Origin: Engraulis encrasicolus
Taxonomy: Eukaryota; Chordata; Actinopteri; Clupeiformes; Engraulidae
Assembly: GCF_034702125.1 (NCBI RefSeq)
Contig: NC_085873.1
Location: forward strand, 51,865,150 to 51,929,149
Reading direction: 5' to 3'
Length of the DNA stretch: 64,000 nucleotides
Part shown: piece by piece, positions 54,431 to 64,000 of the stretch
Layout: each line of letters begins with the position of its first letter
Position numbering within the stretch: the stretch's first letter is position 1
Notes under the pieces: model-generated
What the model saw: the letters and a program-made list of their open reading frames with translations, nothing else
The model's database searches: none
Told to the model about the DNA's origin: nothing
Made by a program: the position numbers and the translations under genes

Positions 54431-56445
54431 AAAAAAATTTTTTTTTTCCCAAAAAATTTTTGGGGGGGTTTTTTTTTTAAAAAAAAGGGGGCCCCCCCCA
54501 AAAAAATTTTTCTTAAAAAGGGTTTTGGGGGTTTTTTTTAAAAAAAAATTTTTTTAAAAAAAATTTTTTTTTTAAAAGGGGGGGGGAACCTTTTGGGGGT
54601 TGGGCCCCCCGGGGGGGGCCCCCGGGGGGGGGCCCTCCCGCCCCGGGGCCCCCAAAAATTTTTTGCCCTTTCCCCCCTGGGTTTAACCCCAAAAAATTTT
54701 TAAAATTTTAAACCTTTTTTTGGGGGGCCCCGGGGTTTTTGGGAAAATCCCTTTTTAAGGGTTTTTTTCCTTTTTTTTTTCCCCCTTTTTTTTTGGGAAA
54801 AAAAAACCCCTTTTTTTTTTCCCCCCCCAAAACAAAAAAAAAAAAACCAAAAAGCCCAAAAAAAACCCTTCCCCCGGGGGGGGAAAAATTTTTTCCCCCC
54901 CCCCAATTTTCCCCCCGCCCCAAAAAGGGGTTTTTAAAAGGTTTTTTTTTTTGGTTTTTTTAACTTTTAAAAACCCCAAAAAAATTTTCCCCGGGGGGGG
55001 TTTTTTTTTAATTTTAAAAAATTTTTTTCCCTTTAAAAGGGGGGCCCCTTTTTTTTAAAACCCTTTCCCCCCGAACCCCGGCAAAACCCCCGGGTTTTCC
55101 CCCCCCGGGGGGAAAACTTTTGGGGGGGGGGGGGCCCCCCCAAAAGGAAAAAAATTAAAAGGGTTTTTTCCCCCCCTTTTTTTTGGGGGCCCTTTTAATT
55201 TCGGTTTTTTTTTTTTTTGGGGGAAAAATTAAAATTTTTTGGGGAAAAAAATTTTTTTTGGGAAAAAAAAGGGGCCCCGGCCTTTTGGGGGGAAAAATTT
55301 TCCCCCCCTTTTTTTTGGGGGCGGGAAAACCCCCTTTTTTTTTAGGCCCCCCCCCGGGGGGAACCCTTTTTTGGGGCCCCCCCCTTTTTTAAATTTTTTT
55401 TCTTAATTAAAACCCCCAAAAAAAAAATTTTTTTTTTTTTTAAAAAAAATTTAAAATTTTTTAAATTTTTGGGGAAAAGGAAAATTTTTTTTTTTTTAAA
55501 ACCCCAAAAAAATTTTTTTTTTCCCCCCCAAAAATTTTGGGGGGGTTTTTTCCCCCAAAAAGGGGGTTTTTTAAAATTTAAAAAAGGGGGCTTTTAAAAA
55601 AAGGGCCCTTTTTTTTCCCAAAAAAATTTTCCCCCCCTTTTTTCCCCCCCTTTTTTGAAATTTTTTCCCGAAAAAATTTTTTTTTTTTTTAAAAATTTTT
55701 TTTTTTTTTTTCCTTTTTTAAAATTTAAAAAAAAAAAATTTTTTCCCAAAATTTTTTTTTAAAAATTTTTTTAAAAAGGGGAAAAATTTTTTAAAAATTT
55801 TTTTTGGGGTTTTTGGGGGTTTTCCCCTTTTTTTTTTTTGGGTTTTTTTGGTTTTCCCCGGGGGGGGGGGTTTGTGGGGTTTTTTGTTTTCCCTTTTTTT
55901 TTTTGTGGTTTTTGGGGGGTTTTGCCTTTTTCGGTTTTCTCTTTTTTTTGGGCGTTTTTTTTGGGTGGGTTTTTTGGGGGGGGGGTTTTTTTTTCCCGGG
56001 GTTTTTTGGGGGGGGGGGGGGGGGGGGGGGTTTTTTTTTTTGGGGGTTTTTGGGTGTGTCTTGGGGGTTTTTTTTTGGGGGGGGGGCCCCCCCGGGGGGG
56101 TTTTTTTGCCCTTTTTGGGGGGTTTTTTGGGGGGGGTTTTTTTTTGGGGGGGGGTTTTTGTGTTTTCCCTTTTTTTTTTGTGGTTTTGGGGGTGGTTTGT
56201 TTGGGGGGGGGTGTGTTTTCCTTTTTCCGGGGGGGGGGTTTTTTTTTTCCCGGGGGTTTGTGGTTTTTTTTTTGTTTTTTTTTTTTTTTTGTTTTGGGGT
56301 TTGGGGGCCCCTTTTTTGGGTTTGGGGGGGGGGTTTTTTTTTCCCCGGGGGGGGGGGTTTGTTTTTAAAAGGGGGTTTTTTGGGGGGTTTTTCATTTTTT
56401 TTCCCCCTTTTTTTCCCCCCTTTTTTTGGGGCCCCCGGGGGGGGG
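54431..56445. other. Homopolymer-inflated low-quality sequence, four-base part
   Basis: Beginning abruptly after GCGAGCTCCGTT, almost every base occurs in runs of three to ten (for example TTTTTTTTCCCAAAAAATTT). Natural DNA, including the 54 kb to the left, does not look like this. From about 55800 on, collapsing each run to one base leaves mostly alternating T and G, as in a (TG)n microsatellite. I interpret it as a sequencing or consensus error and would not annotate genes here. Confidence 0.88.
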
Positions 56446-59400
56446 GAAAAAAGGGGGGGGGGGGGGGGGAAAAGGGGGGGACGGGAAAGGAAAGAGGGAA
56501 AAAAGGGAAAAAAGAAAAGGGGGGGAAAGGAGGAAGGGGGGAAAAAAAGAAAAAAGGGGGAGGAAAAAAAAAAAAAAGAGGGGAGAAAAAAAGGGAAAGG
56601 AAAAAAGGGGGGGAGAAAAGAAGAGGGAGGGGAAAAAAGGGGAAGGGGAAGAAAAGAGGGAAGAGGGGGGGAAAGGAAGGGAAAAAGGGGGGGGGAGAAG
56701 AAAAAGAGAGGGGAGGAGGAAAGGGGGGGAGGGGGAGTGAGGGAAAAGGGGGGGAAAAAAAGGGGAAAAAGGGAAAAAAAAAGGAAAAAGAAAGGGGATA
56801 GGGAAAAGGAGGAAAAGGGGAAAAAAAGGGGAAAAAGAAAGAAGGGGGGGGAGAAAAAAAAAGGAAGGAAGGGGGGAAAAGGGGGGGAGGAAGGGGGGGG
56901 AGGGGGGGATAAAGGGGAAAGAAAAAAGGGGGGGGGAAGGAGAAAGGGGGGAGGAAGGAAGAAAAAAGGAAGGAAAGGGGGGGAAAAGAGGGGGGGAAGG
57001 AAAAAAAAAAGGAAAAAGGGGGAGGGAAAGAAAGGAAGAGAAGAGGAAGGGGGGGGGAAGGGAAAAGGGGGAGGGGGGGGGGGGGAAAAGAAAGGGGGGG
57101 GGGGGGAAAAAGGAAGGGGGGGGGGGAAAAAAAGGGGGAGGGGGGGAAAAGGGAAAAAGGGAAGGGGAGGGGGGGGGGAAAAAAAAAAAAAAGGAAAAAA
57201 GGAAAAAAGGGGAGGGGGAGGGGGGAAGAAGGGGGAAGGAAGGGGGGAGAAAAAAAAAAGGGGGGGGGGAAAAAAAGGGGGGGGGAAAGGGGGAGGGGGG
57301 GGAAAAAAAGGGGAAAAGAAAAAAAAAGAAAAAAGGGGAAAAAAAAGAAAAGAAAGGGGGGAAGAAGAAGGGGGGGGGGGAAAGGAAGAAAGGAGAAAAA
57401 AAAAAAAGAAGGGGGGGGGGGGGGAAAAAAAGGGGGGAAAAGGGGAGGGGGGAAGGGGGGGGGGGGGAAAAAAAAAAGGGGGGGGGGGGGGGGGGGGAAA
57501 AAAAAGGGAGGGAAAAAAGGGGAAAAAGGGGGGAAAAAAAAGGGAAAAAAAAAAAAAAAGGGGGGAAAAGAAAAAAGGGGGAGGGGGGGGAAAAAAGGGG
57601 GGGAAAAAAAGGGGGGGGGGGGAAAAAAAAAGGGGGGGAAAAGGGGGGGGGGGGGAAAAAGGGGAAAGAGGGGGAAAAAAAAAAAAGGGGGGGGGGGAGG
57701 GGGGGGGGGGAGAAAAAAAGGGGGAAAAAAAAAAAAAAAAGGGGGGAGGGAGGGGGAAAGGGGGGGGGGGGGGGAGGGGGGAAAAAAGAGAAAAAAAAAA
57801 GAAAAAAAGGGGGAAAAAAAAAAAAAGGGAAAAGAGGGGGAAAAAAGAAAAGGGGGGGGAAAAAGGGGGGAAAAAAAAGGGGAAAGGAGGGAAAAGGGGG
57901 GGGGGGAAAAAAAAAGAAAAAAAGAAAAAAAGAAAAAAAAAAGAAAAAAAAAAAAGAAAAACAAAAACCAGAAAAAAAAGAAGGAAAAAAAAAAGGGGGG
58001 GGGAAAGGGGAAAGGGGAGAAGAGGGGGGGAAAAAGAAAAAAAAAGAAAAAAAAAGGGGGGGGGGGGAAAAAGGGGAAAAAGGGGGGGGGGGAAAAAAAA
58101 AAAAAAAGAAAAAAAGGGGGAAAAGGGGGGGAAAAAGGGAGAAAGGGGGGAAAAAAGGGGGGGGGAAAAAAGGGGGGAGGAGAAAAAAAAAAGGAAGGGG
58201 GGGAAAAAAAAGGGGGGGGGGGGAGAAAAAAAAGGGGGGGGGGGGGGAAAAAAAAGAAAAAGAAAAAAAGGGAAAAAAAAAAAAGGGGGGGGGGAAAAAA
58301 AAAAAAAGGGGGAGGGGGAAAGGGGGAAAAAGGAAAAAAGGGGGAAAAAAAAAAGGGGGGGGGAAAAAAAGGGGGGGGGGGGAAAGGGGAAAAGGGGGAA
58401 AAAAAGAAAAAAAGGGGGGGGGGGGGGAAGGGGGGGGGGGAAAAAAAAAAAGGGGGGGAAAAAAAAAAAAAAGGGGAAAAAAAAAAAAAAGAAAAAAAAA
58501 AAAAAAAAGAAAAAAAAAAGGGGGGGAAAAAAAAGGGGGGAAAAAGGGGGGGGGGGGGGAAAAAAAAGGAGGGGGGGGGGGGGGGAAAAAAAAAAAAAGG
58601 AAAAGAAAAAAAAAAAAAAAGGGGGGAAAAAAAAAAAAAAAAAGTGGGAAAAAAAGGGGGGGGGAAAAAAAAAAAAGGGGGGAAAAAAAAGGGGGAAAAA
58701 AAGGGGGGGGGGGGGGGGAAAAAAAAAAAAGGGGGGGGAAAAGGGGGGGGGGAAAAAGGGGGGGGGGGGGGGAAAGGAGGGAAAAAAAAGGGGGGGGGGA
58801 AAAAAAAAAAAGGAGGGGGGGAAAAAAAAAAAAGGGGGGGGGGGGGGGGGGGGGGGGGGAAAAGGGGGAAGGGGGGAGAAAGGGGGGGGAAGAGAGGGAA
58901 GGGGAGGAAAAAAAAAGGGGGAAGGGGAAGGGAAAAAGGGGGGGGAAAAAGGAAAAGGGGGAAAAAAAGGGGGGGGGGGGGGGAAAAAAAGGGGGGGGGA
59001 AAAAAGGGAAAAAAAAAAAAGGGAAAAAAAAGGGAAAAAAGGGGGGGGAAAAAAAAAAAGGGGGGGGGGAAAAGGGGGGGGGAAAAGGGGGGGGGAGGGA
59101 AAAAAAAGGGGGAGAAGGGGAAAGAAAAAAGGGGGGGGGGGGGGAAAGAAAGGGGAAGGAAAAAAAAAAAGGGAAAAAAAGAAGGAAGGGGGAAAAAGGA
59201 AAGGGGGGGGGGGGGGAAAAAAAGGGGGGAAAAGGAGGGAAGAAGAGGGGGGGAAAGGGGGGGAAGAGAGAGGGGGGGAGGAAGGGGAAAAAAAAAAAAG
59301 GGGGGGGGGGAAAGGAGAAGGAGGAAAAAGGGAAGGGGAAGGAAAAAAAAAAGGAAGGAAGGGGGGGGGGGGGGAAGAAAAAAAAAAAAGGGGGGGGGGG

Positions 59401-62400
59401 GAAAAAAGGAAAAGGGGAAAAAAGGGGGAAGAGAAAAAAAAAAAAAAGGGAAAAAAAAAAGGGGGGGGGGTGGGGAAAAGGAAGGGGGGGGGGAAGAAAA
59501 GGAGAGGGGGGGAAAAAAAGGGGGGAAAAAAAAAAAAAAAGGGGGAGGAGAAAAAAAAGGGAGGAAAAGGGAAGGAAGGGGAAAAGGGAGGAAGGGGGGG
59601 AAAAAAAAAGAGAGAAGGGAAAAGGGAAGAAAGGGGAAAAAAGGGAAAGAGAAAAAAAAAAAGAGAAAAGGGGAGAAGGGGGGGGGAAAAAAAGGGGGGG
59701 GGGGGGGAAGAAAGAGAGGGAGAAGGGGGAAAGAAAGGGAGGGAAAGAAAAAGGGGGAAAAAGGAGGAAAGGGGGGGGGAAAAAGGAGAAAAAGAAAGGA
59801 AAGAAAAAAGGGGAAGGGAGGGAGGAAAAGGGAGAAGAGGGGGGGGAAAGAGAAAAAGGGGGGGGGAAAAAAGGGGGGGGAGGGGAAGAAAAGAAGGGGG
59901 AGAAGAAAAAAAAAAAGGGAGAAAAAGAGGGGAAAAAGGAGGGGGAAGGGGGGGGGAGGGGGAAAAGGAGAGGGGGAAAAGGGGGGGGGAGGAGGGGGGA
60001 GAGAAAAAAAGGGGGAGGAAAAGGGAAAAAGAGAAGGAGGGAGGGGGGGGGGGAAAAAAAGGGGGGAGAAAAGGGGGGGAGGGGGGGGGGAAGGGGAAGG
60101 GGGAAGAAAAGGGAAAAGGGGGAAAAAAGGAAAAAAAGAAGGGGAGGGGAAAGAGGAAAAAGGAAAGGGGGGGGAAAAAGAAGGGGGGGAAGGGGGGAAA
60201 AAGGGGGGGAAGAAAAGGAAAGAGAAAAAAAGGGGAGGTAGAAAGAAAAAAGGGGGGGGGGGAAAAAAAAGGGGGGGGGAAAAGAAAAAAGGGAGGGGAA
60301 AAGGGGGGAGGGGGGGGAAAAAAAAGGGGGGAAAAAAAAGGGGGGGGAAAAGGAAAAGAAGGGGAGGGGGGGAAAAGGAGGGGAAAAAGGAGGAGAGGGG
60401 GGGAAAGGGGGGAAAAGGGGGGGGGGGGAAAAAGGGGGGGGAAAAAAAAGGGGGGGGGGGGGGAAGGGGGGAAAAAAAAAAAAGGAAAAAAAGGGGGGGG
60501 GAAGGGGGGGGGGAAAAAAAAAGGGGGGGAAAAAAAAAAAAGGGGGGGGGAAAAGGGGGGGAAAAAAGGGGGGGGAAAAAAAGGGGGGGGGGAAAAAAAA
60601 AAAAAGGGGAAAAAAAAAAAAGGGGGGGGGGGGGGGGGGAAAGGGGGAAAGAAAGAGGGGGTGGGGGGGGGGGGAAAGGGGGAAAAAAAAAGGGGGGGGG
60701 GGGGAGGGGGGGGGGAGGGGGAAAAAAGGGGGGGGGGGAGGGGAAGGAGGGGAAAGAAAGGAGGGAAAGGGGGGGAAAAAGGGGGGGGGGAAGGGGGGGA
60801 GGGGGGGAAGTGGGGGGGGGGGAAGGGGGGAAAAAAAAAAAAAAAGAATGAGAAGGGGGGGGAAAAAGAAAGAGGGAGGGAGGGAGGAAAAAGGGGGGGG
60901 GGGAGGAAAGGGGGGGGGAGGGAAAGGGGGAAAAAAAAGGGGGAAGAGGAAAGGGGGAGGGGGGGGGAAAAAGAAAGAAGGGGGAGGGGGGGGAAGGGGA
61001 AGGAAAAGGGGGAAAAGGGGGAAAAAAAAAAAGAGGAGAAGGGGGGAAAAAAAAAAGGAAGAGAAAAAGAAAAGGGGAGGGGGGAGAAAAAAAAAAAGGG
61101 GAAGAAAAGGGAAAAAGGGGGGAAAAAAGGGGGGGGAAAAAAAGGGAGAGAAAAGGGGGGGGGGGGAAAAAAAAAAAGGGGAAAAAAAACCAAAAAAAAA
61201 AAAAAGGGGGAAAAGGGGGGGGGGAAAAAAGAAAGGGGGGGGGGAAAAAAAAAAAAAGGGGGGGGGGGGAAAAAAAAAGGGGGGGGGGGAAAAAAAAGGA
61301 AAAGGAGAAAGGGGGGGGGGGGAAAAGGGGGAAAAAAAAAAAAATAAAAAAGGGGGGGGGGGGGGAGGGGGGAAAAAAAGAAAAAAGATAGAAGGGGGGG
61401 GGGGAAAAAAGAAAGGGGGGGGGAAAAAAAGGGGAAAAAAAGGGGACAAAAAGAAAAGGGGGGGGGGGGGGGAAAAGGGGGGGAAAAAAAAAAAGGGAAA
61501 AAGGGTGGGGAAAGAAAAAGGGGGAAAAGGGGGGGGAAAAGGAAAAAAGGAGAGAAAAGGGGAAAGAGGGAAAGGGAAAAAGGAAGGGAGACGGGAATAA
61601 AAAAGGGAAAAAAAAATAAGGGGGGAAGAAAAAAAGTGGGTGGGGAAGGGGAAGAGGAAAATGTGGAAGGGAAAAAAAAAAAGAAAAGGGGGGGGAAGAG
61701 AAAAGGGGGGGGGGAAGGGAGAAAGAAGGAAAGGGGGGGGGGGGGTGGAAAAAGGTGGGGGGAAAAAAAAAAAAAAAAAACAAAGGAAAGGAGGGGTGGG
61801 AGATAGGAGAGGGGGGAGGGGGGGGGGGGAAAAAAAAAGAAAAGGGAGGGGAAAGAAAGAAAAAAAAAAGGGAAGAGGGAAAAAAGTGGGGGGGGGGGGG
61901 GGGGTAAAAAAAAAAAGGGGGAAAAAAAAAAAAAGGGGGGGGGAAAAGAAGAGGGGGTGGGGAAAAAAAAAGGGAAAAAGGAGGGGGGAAAGGAAGAAAG
62001 GGAGGAAAAGGAAAAGAGAGAAGTTGAAAAAAAAAAAAAAAAAAGAAGGGGGGGGGGAGGGGGGGGGGGGTGGGAAAGGGGAGGGAATTGGTTGAAAAAA
62101 AAGGAAAAAAGGGATGAAGGGGAAAAAAAGGGGAAAGGGGGGGGAAGGGGATAGGGGGAAAAGGAAAAAGGGAAAAAAAAGAGGGGAGAGTGGGGAAAGA
62201 GAAAAGGGGGAGGGGGGGGGGGGTTTGGGGGGGGTGGGGGGGGGGGGGGGGGGAAAAAAAGGGGGAAAAAAGAAAGAGAGGGGTTTGAAAGAAAGGGAAA
62301 GAAGGGGGTAAATGTTGGAAAAAAAAAAAAGTGGAGAAAATAAAGAAAGTGGGGGGGGAGGGGTTGGTAAAAAAAAGGGGGGGGAAAAGTGGGGGGGGGG

Positions 62401-63085
62401 AAAGGGGAGAAAAGAAAAAGGAAAAAAAAAAGAAAAGAGGGTGTGGAAAAAAAATAAAAAAAAAAAAAAAAAAAAAAGGGAAAAGGGGGAAAAAAAAAAA
62501 AGGGGGGGGGGGGGGGAAAAAAAGAAAGGGAAAAGGGGGGGGAAAAAAGGGGAAGGGAAAGGAGGGGGCCCGGGGGGTAGGAAAAGGGGTGAAAAAAAAA
62601 AAAAATAGGGGGGGGAAAAGGGGGGGAAAAGGGGGGGGGAAAAAAGAAGAGGGGAAAAAAAAGGGGGGGGTGGGGGGGGGGGAAAAAAAAAAGGGGGTGG
62701 TGTGGGGGAGGGGAAAAAAAGGGGGGAAAAAAGGATAAGGGGGGGGTAAAAAGAAAAAAAACGAAACAAAAGAAATAAGGGGGAAAGAAAAAAAAAAAAG
62801 GGGGGGGGGGGAAAAAGGGGCCACGGGGGGGGGGGGAATAGGGGGGGCCCGGGGATAAAAAAAAGGGGGGAAGGGGGGGGCGAAAAGGGGGGAAAAAAAA
62901 ATAAAAGGGATGACAAGGGGGGGAAAAAAAAGGGGAAGGGGGGGCGGGGGGAAGGGGGGGGGGGGGGAGGGGAAAAACAAAAAAAAAAAAAAAAGGGAAG
63001 GTGTGGGGGAAAAAAAAAAAAAAAAAAAAAAAAAAAGGGGAGGGAAAGGGGGGGGGAAAAGGGGAAAAGGGAAAAAGAAATGGGG
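56446..63085. other. Homopolymer-inflated purine tract, probable artefact over (GA)n
   Basis: About 6.6 kb consists almost only of A-runs and G-runs alternating, with a handful of T and C. Collapsing runs gives (AG)n. Stop codons need T on this strand and A or G on the other, so all frames on both strands stay open for hundreds to thousands of codons by composition alone. The likeliest reading is a GA microsatellite whose run lengths were inflated by poor base calls. Confidence 0.9.
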
Positions 63086-64000
63086 AGGAAGGGGCCCCCG
63101 GGGGGGGGAGGCCCCCCGAGGCGGGGGGGGGAAAAAAAAAATAGGAAAACAAAGGGGGGGGGAAAAAGGAAGGTGGGATAAGGGGGGAAAAACAAAAAAG
63201 GGGGAAAAAAGGGGGAAAAAAAAAGGGGAAAAAAAAGGGGGGAAAAAAAGGAAGGGGGAAAGGGGGGGAAAAAAGGCGAAACCCCCGGGGGGGGGAGAGG
63301 GGGAAAAAGAAGAGGGGAGGGAAAGGAGGGGGAAAAAAAAAGGGGGGGGAAAAAAAAGGGGGGGAAAGAAAAAAAAAAAACGGGGGAAAGGAAAAAAGGG
63401 GGGGGGGGGGGGGGGAAAAAAAACCCGGCCCGGGGGGCCCCGGGGGGGGGCCCCCCAAAAGGGGGGGGGGGGAAAAAAAACCCCCCCAAAAAAAAAAAAC
63501 CCCCCCAAAAAGGGGGGGGGGGAAAAAAAAGGGGGGGGGGGGGGGGGGGAAAAAAGGGGGGGGGGCCCCCCCCCCCGCCCCCCCCCCCCCCCCCCCGGGG
63601 GGGGGGGAGGGGGGGGGGGGGGGGGGGGGCCCCCCCCCCCCGCGGGGGGGGGGGCCCCCGGGGGAAGGAAAAAAAAAAGGGGGGGAAAAAAAAAGGGGGA
63701 AAAAAAAACCAAAAAGGGGAAAGAAAAGGGGAAAAAAAATTTGGGGGGGGGAAAAAAAAAAAAAAAAAGGGGGGGAAAAAAGGGGGCCCCCAAAAAAAAA
63801 GGGGGAAAAACCCAACCGGGCCCCGGGGGGGGGGGGGGGAAAAAAGGGGCCCCCCGGGGGGCCCCGGGGGAAAAACCCAAAAAAAAGGGGGGGAAAAAAA
63901 AAAAAAAAAAGGAAAGGGGGGGGGGGGGATTAAACCAAAAAAAAAAAGGCCCCAAAAGGGGGGAGGGAAAAAAAAAAAAGGGGGGGGGAAGGGGGAAAAA
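63086..64000. other. Homopolymer-inflated low-quality sequence, right part
   Basis: C-runs reappear among A- and G-runs (such as GGGGCCCCCCAAAAGGGG), still without normal sequence texture. It reaches the window edge, so the far boundary is not visible. Confidence 0.88.

Noticed and set aside
54700..55400. Small Phe/Gly/Lys/Pro-rich frames
   Set aside because: They lie in homopolymer-inflated sequence, where AAA, TTT, GGG and CCC codons arise automatically.
55804..61347. Plus-strand open frame of 1847 codons rich in Lys, Gly, Glu and Arg
   Set aside because: Stops need T and the tract is nearly pure A/G. There is no codon structure or domain, and it coincides with homopolymer-inflated sequence.
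55718..63955. Minus-strand open frames of about 2700, 2670 and 2365 codons rich in Pro, Phe, Ser and Leu
   Set aside because: The tract is almost only T and C on this strand, so no stop codon can occur. The frames overlap in all three phases, and the underlying sequence looks artefactual.

Overview
The window looks like a piece of a teleost fish chromosome. No bacterial-type operon, CRISPR array, rRNA gene or free-standing tRNA gene is visible. The basis is the mix of features: dense (CA)n, (CT)n and pentanucleotide microsatellites, a very high density of minisatellites, tRNA-derived SINEs, an L2/SINE-type 3' tail, and many short cut-and-paste DNA transposons (hAT, Tc1/mariner, PIF/Harbinger-like, piggyBac-like) with termini typical of fish genomes. 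The species cannot be named from the sequence.

Genes: the only protein-coding candidate is one plus-strand, multi-exon gene of unrecognised identity between about 5.4 and 27.4 kb. I infer a mostly untranslated first exon ending at 5971, a GC-rich exon with a possible start ATG at 7053, exons at 10046-10195 (or longer), 12841-13021 and 27113-27352. The reading frame stays open across all inferred junctions and the phases match. Exon 3 ends in a 57-bp tandem triplication that copies the splice donor itself. Nothing downstream of 27.4 kb could be tied to this gene.

Layout: 1-5 kb is intergenic and holds a palindromic Tc1/mariner element and hAT-type MITEs. 5-28 kb is the putative gene, with introns full of microsatellites, minisatellites and transposons. 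These include a 1371-bp hAT element with a perfect 8-bp target duplication, a Harbinger-like MITE, a minisatellite grown from a hAT terminus, a 388-bp (CTT)n tract and a Harbinger-like element nested in a piggyBac-like one. 28-43 kb holds SINEs, MITEs and minisatellites. 43.25-50.38 kb is a 7.1-kb structure with about 1.5-kb inverted arms built of about 200-bp tandem units, resembling foldback elements, and carrying three younger insertions. 50.4-54.4 kb is ordinary repeat-rich DNA.

From about 54,431 to the end the sequence stops looking like natural DNA. Nearly every base is stretched into a homopolymer run, and about 6.6 kb is almost pure A/G. I read this as a sequencing or consensus failure, probably over a compound (TG)n(GA)n microsatellite. 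The very long open frames there (up to about 2700 codons) are composition artefacts and not genes.
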